The notes under the pieces are model-generated. The model saw nothing but the letters and a program-made list of their open reading frames with translations, did not search any database and was not told the DNA's origin. A stretch of 64,000 nucleotides of DNA from 13-2-20CM-68-14 sp051955535 (GTDB taxonomy: Bacteria > Actinomycetota > Thermoleophilia > Gaiellales > Gaiellaceae), in the NCBI GenBank assembly GCA_051955535.1, contig JBQCGP010000087.1, forward strand, positions 47,014-111,013. Direction: 5' to 3'. Below, piece after piece: positions 7,785-15,173 of this stretch. Positions within the stretch are counted from its first letter, which is position 1. Each line of letters begins with the position of its first letter. A program made the translations under genes and the position numbers.

Positions 7785-8468
7785 ATGCCGCGCAAGCCCG
7801 TCTATCGAGCGGTCGCAAACATCGATCGTCAGGCGCTGGCCGAGTTCCAGGCCGGGATCCGCAAGCGCTACACCGACGAGCAGATCCTCGCCGAGCTCAA
7901 GCAATGCGCGGAACGGCTCGGACGCTCTCCGACGATGCGCGAGTTCGCTGCCGACAAGCAGACCACCGTTCACCCGCAGACGGTCATCGAGCACTTCGGC
8001 AGCTGGAACCGTGCCAAGCGGCAAGCAGGGCTCGTGCCGAGGCGCTTCGCGACGCGCGAGGAGCTGCTCGCTCTCCTGAAGGAGCTCGGCGAGGAGCTCG
8101 GTCGCGTACCGACCGCGCGCGACATCGACGAGCGCCGGGGCAGGTTGCCCTCGAAGTCGCTCTACTGGCACACGTTCGGCTCACTCACGAACGCGTTGCG
8201 TGAGGCCGGCTTCGACGTCCCGGTGGGGGAGGAACGCCTGGAGCGCGCGCTCGAGCAGGCTGTCGCGCTCTCGAAGGTGCTGGGGAGGCTGCCGAAGTTC
8301 GCGGACTGGACGGCCGCCCGTAAGGAGGACGACTCGCTCCTGACGGAATGGCAGATCTACCGCATGTTCGACGCCAGGCGCGGTGCCTGGTCGACGTTTC
8401 AGTTCCTCGTACGTGAGCGGCTGCTCGAAGGGGGCGTCGAGGTGGCGCCCGACGGGACGCTCAGCTAG
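7785..8468 (+). CDS. Protein of three homing-endonuclease-associated (HNH-type) repeats, no nuclease domain
   Basis: 227 residues made of three related units of 55-60 residues (about 30-86, 87-145 and 150-213). Each has the pattern of a helix, LGR.PT..(E/D)(F/I), a short strand and a (H/M)FGSW..A..(Q/E)AG ending. This is the helical DNA-binding repeat that often accompanies HNH homing endonucleases. No HNH, GIY-YIG or LAGLIDADG motif is present, so it is more likely a stand-alone DNA-binding protein or regulator than a nuclease. The third repeat is the most diverged. Its stop overlaps the convergent amidotransferase gene by 8 bp. Confidence 0.75.
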   Translation: MPRKPVYRAVANIDRQALAEFQAGIRKRYTDEQILAELKQCAERLGRSPTMREFAADKQTTVHPQTVIEHFGSWNRAKRQAGLVPRRFATREELLALLKELGEELGRVPTARDIDERRGRLPSKSLYWHTFGSLTNALREAGFDVPVGEERLERALEQAVALSKVLGRLPKFADWTAARKEDDSLLTEWQIYRMFDARRGAWSTFQFLVRERLLEGGVEVAPDGTLS

Positions 8469-9255
8469 CGGCTGCTACGAGTGTCGCGAGCCGCTGGAGG
8501 CACCGTGCGGCCTCCTTCGGAGCGCGGACCGGCGGCAGCGGGTTGTCGACGAACTCGCGGTTTGGGTTGAAGCGCTGCCGGTTGACCTCGCGACCGCGTG
8601 AGAGCTCGACCAGCGTTCCCTCGTCGAGCTCGTCCTTTGCCAGCTCGAGGCCGAGGTAGCGCTCGAGCACCTCGAGCGCCAGCTTCGTCGACGCGAAGAA
8701 GACGCCGTCCTCGCCGGCGCCGACCCAGACCGGGCGGCCGACGCCGCGCGCGACCGAGACGGCCTGCTCGCGACGCTCGTCGATCCATGCGGTCGCCATC
8801 GAGCCGCGTAGCGCCTCGAGGGCCTCGGCATCGCCCTGCGAATGCGCAGCCACCGCGAAGATGGCCTCCGAGTCGACGGTCATTCCCGGCTCGCTCCGCG
8901 CACAGTCGTGGTCGGCGAGCAACTCGTCGTCGTTGTGGATGACGCCGTTGTGGATGCCGACGACGGCGCCGTGGCGGATCGGGTGGTTGTTGGCCTCGAT
9001 CGTCGGGTGGCCCTTGGTGTAGTCGCGGACGTGGACGAGAACCTCGGTCGCGCCGGCCGGGACGGTCACGTCCTCGATCAGGGCGCTAGCGCCGGAGCGC
9101 TGCTTGTGCACGGAGACCGCGTCGCCGGGACTTCGGTGCGCGTAGCCCACCGCATCGGCGCCGCGCTCGGCGATTCCCGCCAAAAGAGCCTGCGCCACGA
9201 GCGTGCGGTCGAGCGTGCTCGACTCGGAGAGGCTGAATCCGGCGATCCCGCACAT
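8461..9255 (-). CDS. Class II glutamine amidotransferase domain protein
   Basis: 264 residues starting MCGIAGF, so the N-terminal nucleophile Cys2 is exposed after Met removal as in Ntn amidotransferases. The glutamine-site signatures are present: HVRDYTKGHPT, NNHPIRHG and GIHNGVIHNDDEL. No synthase or SIS domain follows; it is a single-domain enzyme of the YafJ/GlmS-N type, and the acceptor of the ammonia cannot be deduced. The neighbours (HNH-repeat protein, sigma factor) give no hint. Confidence 0.8.
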   Translation of the reverse strand: MCGIAGFSLSESSTLDRTLVAQALLAGIAERGADAVGYAHRSPGDAVSVHKQRSGASALIEDVTVPAGATEVLVHVRDYTKGHPTIEANNHPIRHGAVVGIHNGVIHNDDELLADHDCARSEPGMTVDSEAIFAVAAHSQGDAEALEALRGSMATAWIDERREQAVSVARGVGRPVWVGAGEDGVFFASTKLALEVLERYLGLELAKDELDEGTLVELSRGREVNRQRFNPNREFVDNPLPPVRAPKEAARCLQRLATLVAAAS

Positions 9256-9356
9256 GTCAGTGAGTGTAGGACCCGGGCTGGATGGTGGCGCTGTACAGAG
9301 GGATGATCTTCCTAGTTCGGATGTGGGGTATCCCCTTCCTCTGACGCGAGGTGACA

Positions 9357-9373
9357 GTTGTGGTTAGCACAAC
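9357..9373. promoter_or_regulatory. Perfect 6-bp palindrome upstream of the sigma factor gene
   Basis: GTTGTG, a 5-nt spacer and CACAAC, about 100 bp before the sigma factor start. Possible operator; no regulator is implied. Confidence 0.25.
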
Positions 9374-9469
9374 TTTGCGCGTCGGTTACAAAAGCCAAAC
9401 CTCGCTCCCTCGGTCGGGGGGTTGACGCGATTTAAGCCCGTTGCTTCGGAGGCCGATATCCCCGACACG

Positions 9470-10414
9470 ATGGAGCAGCGGCCGCTTCCAGACCTTCCCG
9501 AGCCCGCCGCCGAGCCGAAGCTGGAGCTCGTTCCGGAAACCTCCGACGTCGAGGAGGCGGACGCCGACGACGTTGCCGAGGCCGCGGCGCCGACCCAGGA
9601 CCCGCTCAAGCTCTACGTCCGCCAGATCGGGGACGGCCGGCTGCTGACCGCGGCCGAGGAGCGCGAGCTCGCCCGGCGCAAGGACGAGGGCGACGAGGAG
9701 GCGAAGCGCAAGCTGATCGAGCACAACCTGCGCCTCGTCATGTCGATCACCCGCAACTACACGAAGGCGGGCGTGCCGCTCCTCGACCTGATCCAGGAGG
9801 GCAACCTCGGCCTGATCCGCGCCGTCGAGAAGTTCGACTGGACGATGGGCTACAAGCTCTCGACCTACGCGACCTGGTGGATCAGGCAGGCGATCACGCG
9901 CGCGCTGGCCGACCAGGGCCGGACGATCAGGCTTCCCGTCCACGTCGCCGAGCAGGTCCGCAAGGTAATGCGGGCCCGCCGCGTCCTCGCACAGAAGCTG
10001 AACCGGGAACCGGTGCTCGACGAGATCGCCAAAGAGAGCGGCTTCACGCCGGAGCGCGTCGCCGAGCTGCTCGACCTGGTCGAGGATCCGGTCAGCCTCG
10101 AGACGCCCGTCGGCGACGGCGAGAGTCTCTACGGCGACCTGATCGAGGACACCAAGCTCGACCGCCCCGACGTCACGACGGCGGACAACCTCCGCTCCGT
10201 CGAGCTCGCCGATGCCCTCGAGGTTCTGAACCCCCGCATGCGGCTCGTGCTTGCACGTCGGTTCGGGCTCGACGGCGAGACGCCTCAGACGCTCGAGGAA
10301 GTCGGTGCGTCGCTCGGCATCACCCGCGAGCGCGTCCGCCAGCTCGAGTCGCGCGCCCTGCGCGAGCTGCGCATCGTCGCGCCCGGGTTGCAGCTGTACC
10401 TCCGTACCGAATAG
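9470..10414 (+). CDS. RNA polymerase sigma factor, primary-like (sigma-70 group 1/2)
   Basis: 314 residues from the ATG at 9470; an in-frame TTG at 9422 is an alternative. After an acidic head it has region 1.2 (DPLKLYVRQIG), a complete region 2 (DLIQEGNLGLIRAVEKFDW and STYATWWIRQAITRA, the -10 melting helix), region 3 and region 4 with ITRERVRQLESRALR. There is no region 1.1, unlike the other sigma gene at 11313, so this is the likely group 2 member. A GGAGG lies 17 nt before the ATG, rather far. The gene is followed directly by four 25-bp tandem repeats and a PHP phosphatase gene. Confidence 0.9.
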   Translation: MEQRPLPDLPEPAAEPKLELVPETSDVEEADADDVAEAAAPTQDPLKLYVRQIGDGRLLTAAEERELARRKDEGDEEAKRKLIEHNLRLVMSITRNYTKAGVPLLDLIQEGNLGLIRAVEKFDWTMGYKLSTYATWWIRQAITRALADQGRTIRLPVHVAEQVRKVMRARRVLAQKLNREPVLDEIAKESGFTPERVAELLDLVEDPVSLETPVGDGESLYGDLIEDTKLDRPDVTTADNLRSVELADALEVLNPRMRLVLARRFGLDGETPQTLEEVGASLGITRERVRQLESRALRELRIVAPGLQLYLRTE

Positions 10415-10415
10415 A

Positions 10416-10515
10416 CCTGTCCACGAACCTGGTCCGCAGCCATGTCCACGGACCTAGTCCGCAGCCATGTCCACGGACCTAGTCCGTAGCCATGTCCAGG
10501 GACCTGGTCCACGGC
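10416..10515. repeat. Four tandem copies of a 25-bp repeat
   Basis: Units at 10416-10440, 10441-10465, 10466-10490 and 10491-10515. Each reads (c/a)TGTCCA, then GGACC(T)(A/G)GTCC and a GC-rich end; the two middle copies differ at one base. Each unit contains an imperfect GGAC/GTCC dyad. The array starts 2 bp after the sigma gene stop and ends about 11 bp before the -10 of the PHP gene. There are no spacers, so it is not CRISPR. Confidence 0.9.
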
Positions 10516-10526
10516 CATGGCTTGAG

Positions 10527-10532
10527 TAGCCT
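10527..10532 (+). promoter_or_regulatory. Candidate -10 of the PHP phosphatase gene (leaderless)
   Basis: TAGCCT with 7 nt to the GTG at 10540. The 25-bp repeats occupy the -35 region and upstream, which would make them possible binding sites. Confidence 0.35.
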
Positions 10533-10539
10533 GGGGAGG

Positions 10540-11253
10540 GTGGAACACCGCTTCGTCGACATTCACTCGCACGTCGTGCCCTCGGGCGACGACGGCGTTC
10601 AGTCATTGGCCGAAGGGTTGGCGCTCGGAAGTGACGCGTTCGAGCACGGAACGCGGGTCCTGTACGCGACCCCGCACGTGGGGCCGCACGTTCCGCCGTT
10701 CGACGAGGGACGCGAGCGGCGCATCCGCACGGCGTTCCGGGAGCTCCGCGAGCGCCTGCCGCTCGAGCTTCGGCTCGGCTTCGAGCTGACGCCGATGCCG
10801 TCGCTGCTCGACGACGATCCGTGGCGGTTCGTGCTCGAAGGCACCGAACACGTGCTCGTCGAGATTCCGTTCGTCGGCTCGGCCGACCTCTTCGTCGAGG
10901 TCGGCGAATGGATCGACCGTGCCGGCCTGACGCCGATCGTCGCGCACCCGGAGCGGACGGAAGCCGTGCTGACAGCCCCGGGCCTCGCGGACGAGCTGGC
11001 CGAGCGCGGCTGGCCCCTTCAGGTGAACGCGACGAGCCTGCTCGGATACCACAGCCCGGAGATGGAACGCCAGGGCTGGCGTCTGGTCGACGACGGCCTG
11101 GCGTCCTTCGTCGCCTCGGACGGCCACCGCGCGACCCGTCCGATGCTCGTGGACGGCGCCTACGAGCTCGTACAGGCGCGAGTAGGGGAGGAGCGGGCCC
11201 TACGCCTCTTCGACGGCTCGGCGCTCGGCGTGACGGCTGGGACTGCCCCCTAG
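10540..11253 (+). CDS. PHP-domain phosphatase, CpsB/YwqE-like
   Basis: 237 residues from the GTG at 10540. It begins with the metal site DIHSHVVPSGDDG, then YATPHVGPHVPPFDEGR, VAHPERT and ASDGHRA: the four His/Asp clusters of the PHP family closest to CpsB/YwqE manganese-dependent protein tyrosine phosphatases that control capsule chain length. No tyrosine kinase is in the window, so the substrate is unknown. The frame is open back to an ATG at 10492 inside the tandem repeat, but that would encode repeat-derived residues and has no ribosome site. The stop lies in a GGGACAGTCCC repeat cluster. Confidence 0.75.
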   Translation: MEHRFVDIHSHVVPSGDDGVQSLAEGLALGSDAFEHGTRVLYATPHVGPHVPPFDEGRERRIRTAFRELRERLPLELRLGFELTPMPSLLDDDPWRFVLEGTEHVLVEIPFVGSADLFVEVGEWIDRAGLTPIVAHPERTEAVLTAPGLADELAERGWPLQVNATSLLGYHSPEMERQGWRLVDDGLASFVASDGHRATRPMLVDGAYELVQARVGEERALRLFDGSALGVTAGTAP

Positions 11254-11306
11254 GGACAGTCCCAACAACCGTTTGGTGGGACAGTCCCCATTCGGGGACA
11301 GTCCCT
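11252..11306. repeat. GGGACAGTCCC repeat cluster, copy 1
   Basis: Three near-palindromic units (11252-11263, 11278-11289, 11294-11306) between the converging PHP and rpoD stop codons. Two adjacent units joined by CATTCG recur almost identically at 49331-49360. Confidence 0.75.
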
Positions 11307-11312
11307 CGTCGA

Positions 11313-12371
11313 CTAGAGCGCTACGGCCTCCATCTCTCTGAGCTTCGCCAGGCGCTTGAGCGCTTCGGTCTCGATCTGACGGACGCGTTCGCGCGTCAGC
11401 CCGAGCCGGCGGCCGATGTCCTCGAGCGTCTTCGGCTCTGCATCGTCGAGGCCGTAGCGGAGCATGATCACCTGCCGCTCGCGGTCCGAGAGCGCCGCCA
11501 GCGCCTGCGCGAGCGCCTCACTCCGTAGAGAGCCCTCGACGGTCTCCTCGGGGAGCGGGTCATCGTTCGCGACGAAGTCGCCGAAGACGGTGTCCTCCTG
11601 CTCGCCGACCGGCTGGTACAGGCTCGTCGACGCGCGCGCAGCGGCCCGCACCTCGTGGGCCTGGGCGATCGGCAGGTTCGCCTCCTCCGCGATCTCGTCG
11701 AGCGTCGGCTCGCGGCCGAGCGCCGTCCAGAGCGTCCGCTCGGCGCGGTTCAACTTCTGCATCAGCTCGACGATGTGGACGGGCATCCGGATCGTGCGCG
11801 CCTTGTCCGCCAGCGCCCGGGCGACGGCCTGTCGAATCCACCACGTGGCGTACGTCGAGAACTTGTAGCCGCGGCGCCAGTCGAACTTCTCGACCGCGCG
11901 GATCAGGCCGAGCGTGCCTTCCTGGATCAGGTCCAGGAACGGCAGTCCCTGGTTGCGATAGTTCTTCGCGATCGAGACGACGAGGCGCAGGTTCGACTGG
12001 ATCATCGTCTGCTTCGCATCCATGTCGCCGCGCTCGATCCGCTTCGCGAGCTCGACCTCCTGAGCGGCGTTGAGAAGCGGGTGCCGTCCGGCCTCGCGCA
12101 GGAAGAGCTGCAGCGCGTCCGTCGTCGACTCCTGGGGCGCGACGGGTGGAGGCGGTGGTGGCGGGGCTGCTTCCTTGGGCTCGTCGACTACCTCGATGCC
12201 GCGCTGGTCGAGATCGCGATAGACGGCGTCTGTCTCGAGCAATCCGAGCTCGAGCGGCTCGAGCACCTCCAAGAGCTCGGCGTGCCGGATCGACCCAGAC
12301 TGTTCAGCAGTTTCGAGCAGCTGCTGAAACTCCTGGTTGGCCAAGAGTGAGTCCAACTCAACCGTCGTCAT
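11313..12371 (-). CDS. rpoD: Primary RNA polymerase sigma factor RpoD/SigA
   Basis: 352 residues. It has a region 1.1-like N-terminus (about residues 8-60), a polyproline linker, region 1.2 (DALQLFLREAGRHPLL), region 2 with DLIQEGTLGLIRAVEKFDW and the -10 recognition helix TYATWWIRQAVARALAD, region 3, and region 4 ending in LTRERVRQIETEALKRL. Having region 1.1, it is the better candidate for the housekeeping sigma factor. It faces the second sigma gene (9470-10414) across the PHP gene. The 124-bp gap upstream (12372-12495) holds a TTGACATAAT stretch on the minus strand, but a full -35/-10 pair was not resolved. Confidence 0.93.
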   Translation of the reverse strand: MTTVELDSLLANQEFQQLLETAEQSGSIRHAELLEVLEPLELGLLETDAVYRDLDQRGIEVVDEPKEAAPPPPPPPVAPQESTTDALQLFLREAGRHPLLNAAQEVELAKRIERGDMDAKQTMIQSNLRLVVSIAKNYRNQGLPFLDLIQEGTLGLIRAVEKFDWRRGYKFSTYATWWIRQAVARALADKARTIRMPVHIVELMQKLNRAERTLWTALGREPTLDEIAEEANLPIAQAHEVRAAARASTSLYQPVGEQEDTVFGDFVANDDPLPEETVEGSLRSEALAQALAALSDRERQVIMLRYGLDDAEPKTLEDIGRRLGLTRERVRQIETEALKRLAKLREMEAVAL

Positions 12372-12420
12372 ACCCGACTCCCGATCGTTCCACGAGAGCG
12401 ACTCCGTGAAACCCCAAACG

Positions 12421-12436
12421 AAGCCCTTTCGGGCCT
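12421..12436 (-). terminator. Possible uppP terminator
   Basis: AGGCCC/GGGCTT hairpin with a GAAA loop on the minus strand, about 60 nt past the uppP stop and before rpoD. Short stem followed by a GTTTGGGGTTTC tail. Confidence 0.35.
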
Positions 12437-12495
12437 CTGCACGGTAACGGGGATTATGTCAAGTCCGAGGTTTTGCAACCGAACGGGCCTCCTCC

Positions 12496-13356
12496 CTAGG
12501 TGGCGAAGTAGAGGGTGCAAGCCAGACCTGCGGCGAGACAGTACGCGGCGAACGGGGTGAGCCTATTCGTCTCGAAGAATCGCATCAAGAACCGAACGGA
12601 CAAATACGCGGTCAAAGCGGCGCAAAGAGCGGCGACAAGTGCCGGGCCACGGACACCGTTGCCCTGCGATCCGAATAGCTCCGGGAGCTTCAGCGCCGCC
12701 GCGGCGCCGATGATCGGCGTGGCGAGGAGGAACGCGAAGCGGGCGGCGTCCTCGTTCGAGAGGCCGACGACCAGGCCTCCCGCCATCGTCACACCCGAGC
12801 GCGAGATCCCCGGGACGAGCGCCGTCGCCTGCGCCGCCCCGATCGCAGCCGCCTCGCGCCAGGACACGCGTCTGGCGATCCGCGCGTCTGGTTCGCCGTG
12901 CTCGGGCTGGGGGGCACGCTTGCGCAGGGCCTCTGCGGCGAACAGGATCAGCCCGTTGATCATCAGGAAGAACGCCGCCGATTGGGCGGACGCGAACACA
13001 GTCCGGAGCTTGTGCTCGAGCAGGAGCCCGAGGATGCCGGCGGGAATCGTCCCCACGACCAACAGCCAGCCAAGCTTGGCGTCGGTGTCTTCCGGCGCGA
13101 TCTCACGCTCGCGCAGGCTCCGCCCCAGGCCGCGCACGATCCGCACCCAGTCGCGCCAGAAGAACCCGAGCAGGACGAGCGCCGTCGCGAGGTGTGTCGC
13201 GACCAGGAAGGTGATGAAGTAGGAGTCGTTCTGGTGGATGTTCCAGCCCAGCAGGCGGGGCAGGATGACGCTGTGTCCGAGGCTCGAGATGGGAAAGAGC
13301 TCGCTGAAACCCTGCAGCAGGCCGAGCACGATCGCCTGTCCGTAAGAGATCGGCAA
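12496..13356 (-). CDS. uppP: Undecaprenyl-diphosphatase UppP (BacA)
   Basis: 286 residues, a polytopic membrane protein with the two family motifs: FSELFPISSLGHS near the N-terminus (Glu and Ser of the active site) and GISRSGVT in the second half. It dephosphorylates undecaprenyl pyrophosphate so the lipid carrier can be reused in peptidoglycan synthesis, and confers bacitracin tolerance. Its partner enzymes UppS, MurA and MurT/GatD are elsewhere in the window. It is followed upstream by a small membrane protein gene (11-bp gap), likely co-transcribed. Confidence 0.93.
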   Translation of the reverse strand: MPISYGQAIVLGLLQGFSELFPISSLGHSVILPRLLGWNIHQNDSYFITFLVATHLATALVLLGFFWRDWVRIVRGLGRSLREREIAPEDTDAKLGWLLVVGTIPAGILGLLLEHKLRTVFASAQSAAFFLMINGLILFAAEALRKRAPQPEHGEPDARIARRVSWREAAAIGAAQATALVPGISRSGVTMAGGLVVGLSNEDAARFAFLLATPIIGAAAALKLPELFGSQGNGVRGPALVAALCAALTAYLSVRFLMRFFETNRLTPFAAYCLAAGLACTLYFAT

Positions 13357-13367
13357 GGGTCAGATCG

Positions 13368-13610
13368 TTAGGCGGCCGCGCGCCTCGGACGCGGGCCGGC
13401 TGAACGGAACCACGCGAAGACGAGACACGCGACGCCCACGAGGAAGGCCGCGATCCCGTGCTTGACGTGGTGATGGTTCGACCCCGCTTCGTGGCCGGGG
13501 AGCCACGACGGCAGGGACTTCGCCGGCTCGGCCCAGTACACGAAGGCGAGGGCGATGAACGCGATGCCGACGATGACCGCCAGCCAGACGAGAAGGCGTC
13601 CCCGATCCAC
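13368..13610 (-). CDS. Small two-helix membrane protein
   Basis: 80 residues with two predicted membrane helices (about 8-27 and 52-68) joined by a His-rich loop containing three consecutive His residues, and a basic tail rich in Arg and Ala. No family recognised. It sits 11 bp upstream of uppP on the same strand and is probably the first gene of that unit. Confidence 0.65.
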   Translation of the reverse strand: MDRGRLLVWLAVIVGIAFIALAFVYWAEPAKSLPSWLPGHEAGSNHHHVKHGIAAFLVGVACLVFAWFRSAGPRPRRAAA

Positions 13611-13666
13611 CAGGCGAGAGCTTAGTCATTGCTTTCGGACGCGGCGCCTCCAACGCTTCCCAGACA

Positions 13667-13700
13667 AACGAAACGGCCGCCCGGAGGCGGCCGTTTCGTT
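13667..13700 (-). terminator. Strong hairpin terminator in a divergent gap
   Basis: Perfect 15-bp stem (13667-13681 with 13686-13700) and CGGA loop. The T-rich side (TTTCGTTTGTC) follows the stem on the minus strand, so it would end a transcript coming from the right, where no protein gene exists on that strand. Confidence 0.75.
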
Positions 13701-13970
13701 CGCCGAGCCGATTTCGCTTTCGTCCCCCGGATCCGCTGACCTTCGGCTTCCGCCTACTGCCTCCGGTTCCGGCTTCGACCTACTTGCGCTCCGTGCTCGG
13801 CGCAAACGGGAATCTAGGAGACGACGTGGCCCCTGGCAAGAGGTCCGAAAGACGAAAAAGGCGCAATTTGCAAGAATTCAATTATCCACATTTCCACAGC
13901 AGACCTTGCAGCTTGTGGAAAGGGGCCGCCAGGCGGGTCGGCGGCGATCCGTGCACTCTAACGACGTATG
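13701..13970 (-). ncRNA. Possible non-coding RNA ending at the 13667-13700 terminator
   Basis: There is no credible protein gene in 13611-14102, yet a strong minus-strand terminator lies in it. The minus-strand sequence before it is rich in short GGA/AGC purine runs and includes an 8-bp inverted repeat (13891-13898 with 13914-13921). It does not match SRP RNA, tmRNA, 6S or RNase P signatures that I know. The 5' end is a guess. Confidence 0.25.
13882..13921. promoter_or_regulatory. DnaA-box-like site with flanking inverted repeat
   Basis: TTATCCACA (13882-13890) is a perfect DnaA box. It is followed by TTTCCACA (13891-13898) and TGTGGAAA (13914-13921), an 8-bp inverted repeat, in an AT-richer patch. 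There is no dnaA, dnaN or replication gene nearby, so an origin is unlikely; it may bind DnaA or be an operator. Confidence 0.35.
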
Positions 13971-14076
13971 TCCGCGGGTGGATCGATTAGGGCTCTGCCT
14001 CGCCTCCTGGCGCGGGATTCGGTGCGTGAAGGCCTCGACGCCGGGAGGCGGCGAGGGTCTGCGCGCGGTCGCGTGA

Positions 14077-14102
14077 GTTCTCGACTCGTTAGAGTCGAGA
14101 AC
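14077..14102 (+). promoter_or_regulatory. Perfect 11-bp hairpin directly abutting a start codon
   Basis: GTTCTCGACTC (14077-14087), loop GTTA, and its complement (14092-14102), ending at the base before the ATG at 14103. It also contains TAGAGT (14090-14095), a possible -10 for a leaderless transcript, in which case the dyad is a DNA operator rather than an RNA hairpin. Confidence 0.55.
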
Positions 14103-14330
14103 ATGCCGCACATGCCTCGGCCGCCTTCGTTCGACCACGGGTTCATCTCGTTCCTGTGGGCGGCCGGGTTCGGCGTCTTCATCTACTTCGGCTCGCTCGC
14201 AGTCGGGGTCAAGGGCGGGACGGCCTTCATCTTCGCCGCACTTGCTGCCTGCGCCATCTTCATCTTCGTGCGCGTCTTCGGAGAGAATGTTCCTCCGCGG
14301 CGTGAAGCGAAGGTCAAGCGCGAGCGCTAG
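14103..14330 (+). CDS. Small two-helix membrane protein
   Basis: 75 residues: MPHMPRPPSFDHGF, a first membrane helix (about 15-34), a short Gly-Lys-Gly-Gly turn and a second helix (about 38-58), then a basic tail. No family recognised. The frame is open upstream, but the earlier part is Arg-rich and not protein-like. The start at 14103 is preceded by the perfect hairpin rather than a ribosome site. Its stop shares the bases CTAG with the converging gene on the other strand. Confidence 0.6.
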   Translation: MPHMPRPPSFDHGFISFLWAAGFGVFIYFGSLAVGVKGGTAFIFAALAACAIFIFVRVFGENVPPRREAKVKRER

Positions 14331-14521
14331 GCCGCGAGCTGCCGCGAATCCATGCGGTGGTCGCCGGCGAGCGCGACGACCAACAGCCGCGTCAGCTTGG
14401 CGCCGATCAGCTGCTGGAGCCGATCGGCGGCCGGGAGCCGATCCCGGTCGAAGGCGGAGCAGTGAGAGATGAGCAGGTCGGCGCCCCGGGAGTGGCTGCG
14501 GCTCTGAGTTGCGGCGCTCAT
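14327..14521 (-). CDS. Small hypothetical protein
   Basis: 64 residues from the ATG at 14521: a Ser/Arg-rich start, then SHCSAFDRDRLPAADRLQQLIG and a hydrophobic LTRLLVVALAGDH segment with balanced, protein-like composition. No function can be assigned. The frame continues upstream into an Arg-rich stretch that does not look coding. Convergent with the membrane gene at 14103 with a shared CTAG stop. Confidence 0.45.
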   Translation of the reverse strand: MSAATQSRSHSRGADLLISHCSAFDRDRLPAADRLQQLIGAKLTRLLVVALAGDHRMDSRQLAA

Positions 14522-14570
14522 GCCGGGGGTATCGCCAGTGCCCCTGGCCCGCTTCATCCCTCGAAGGAAG

Positions 14571-15143
14571 CTATTCGGATCGCGAGTCGGTCCGCACCGG
14601 CTCGCGGCGAGGCGCCTGTTGCGCCGGCGTGTCCCGCGGCGTTGCCTGGCGGGGCGGCGCAGACGCCGGTGCCTTCCGCCCGGCAACGGTCGTGCCGCCC
14701 GGCGCGGCGGCGCCGCGGCGGACCGGGCCGGTCGTGTCGAACGTGTACCCGAACAGGAGCCCGAGCCCGAACGCGAGCACGCCGACGTAGTCCTTGAAGT
14801 CCTTGACGAACCCGTCGATGCCGATGTTGTTCGACCACGTGCGGATATGGTTGCGGCCGAGACCGTGGTGCGGTTGGTGGAAGACCACGATCCAGAGCAC
14901 GGCGATCGCCACCGGGACGAAGGCCCAGAGCAAGACGTGGATCGAGATCCTCGGCCACCCCCACTTCGTCCAGCCGCCGAGCAGCTGCGAGAGGGCCATC
15001 ACGAGGCCGGCGCCGGCGATCAGGCCGTATGTCGCCCAGTATTCGCCGTTCGAGCTGTCGCCGACCTGCGTGGCGATCCAGATCAAGAACCCTGCCACGG
15101 CTGCGGCGAGCAGCGTCACGGTTGAGCGGGTCAGGCCGTACAT
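14571..15143 (-). CDS. Predicted integral membrane protein
   Basis: 190 residues with four likely membrane helices in the first 140 (about 7-25, 36-55, 66-88 and 120-139). The third helix is followed by a FHQPHHGLGRNHIRTW segment rich in His, which could bind a metal. The tail is Pro/Ala/Arg-rich and probably cytoplasmic. No family is recognised. It lies 30 bp downstream of the zinc-ribbon-like gene on the same strand and may be co-transcribed with it. Confidence 0.7.
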   Translation of the reverse strand: MYGLTRSTVTLLAAAVAGFLIWIATQVGDSSNGEYWATYGLIAGAGLVMALSQLLGGWTKWGWPRISIHVLLWAFVPVAIAVLWIVVFHQPHHGLGRNHIRTWSNNIGIDGFVKDFKDYVGVLAFGLGLLFGYTFDTTGPVRRGAAAPGGTTVAGRKAPASAPPRQATPRDTPAQQAPRREPVRTDSRSE

Positions 15144-15173
15144 CCACGAGACCCCTACCCCTTGGGCCGAAAA

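Noticed and set aside
10416..10515. CRISPR array
   Set aside because: The 25-bp units are directly adjacent without unique spacers and no cas genes are present.
13860..13925. Replication origin
   Set aside because: One perfect DnaA box and two weak ones only; no dnaA, dnaN, gyrase or rpmH genes nearby.
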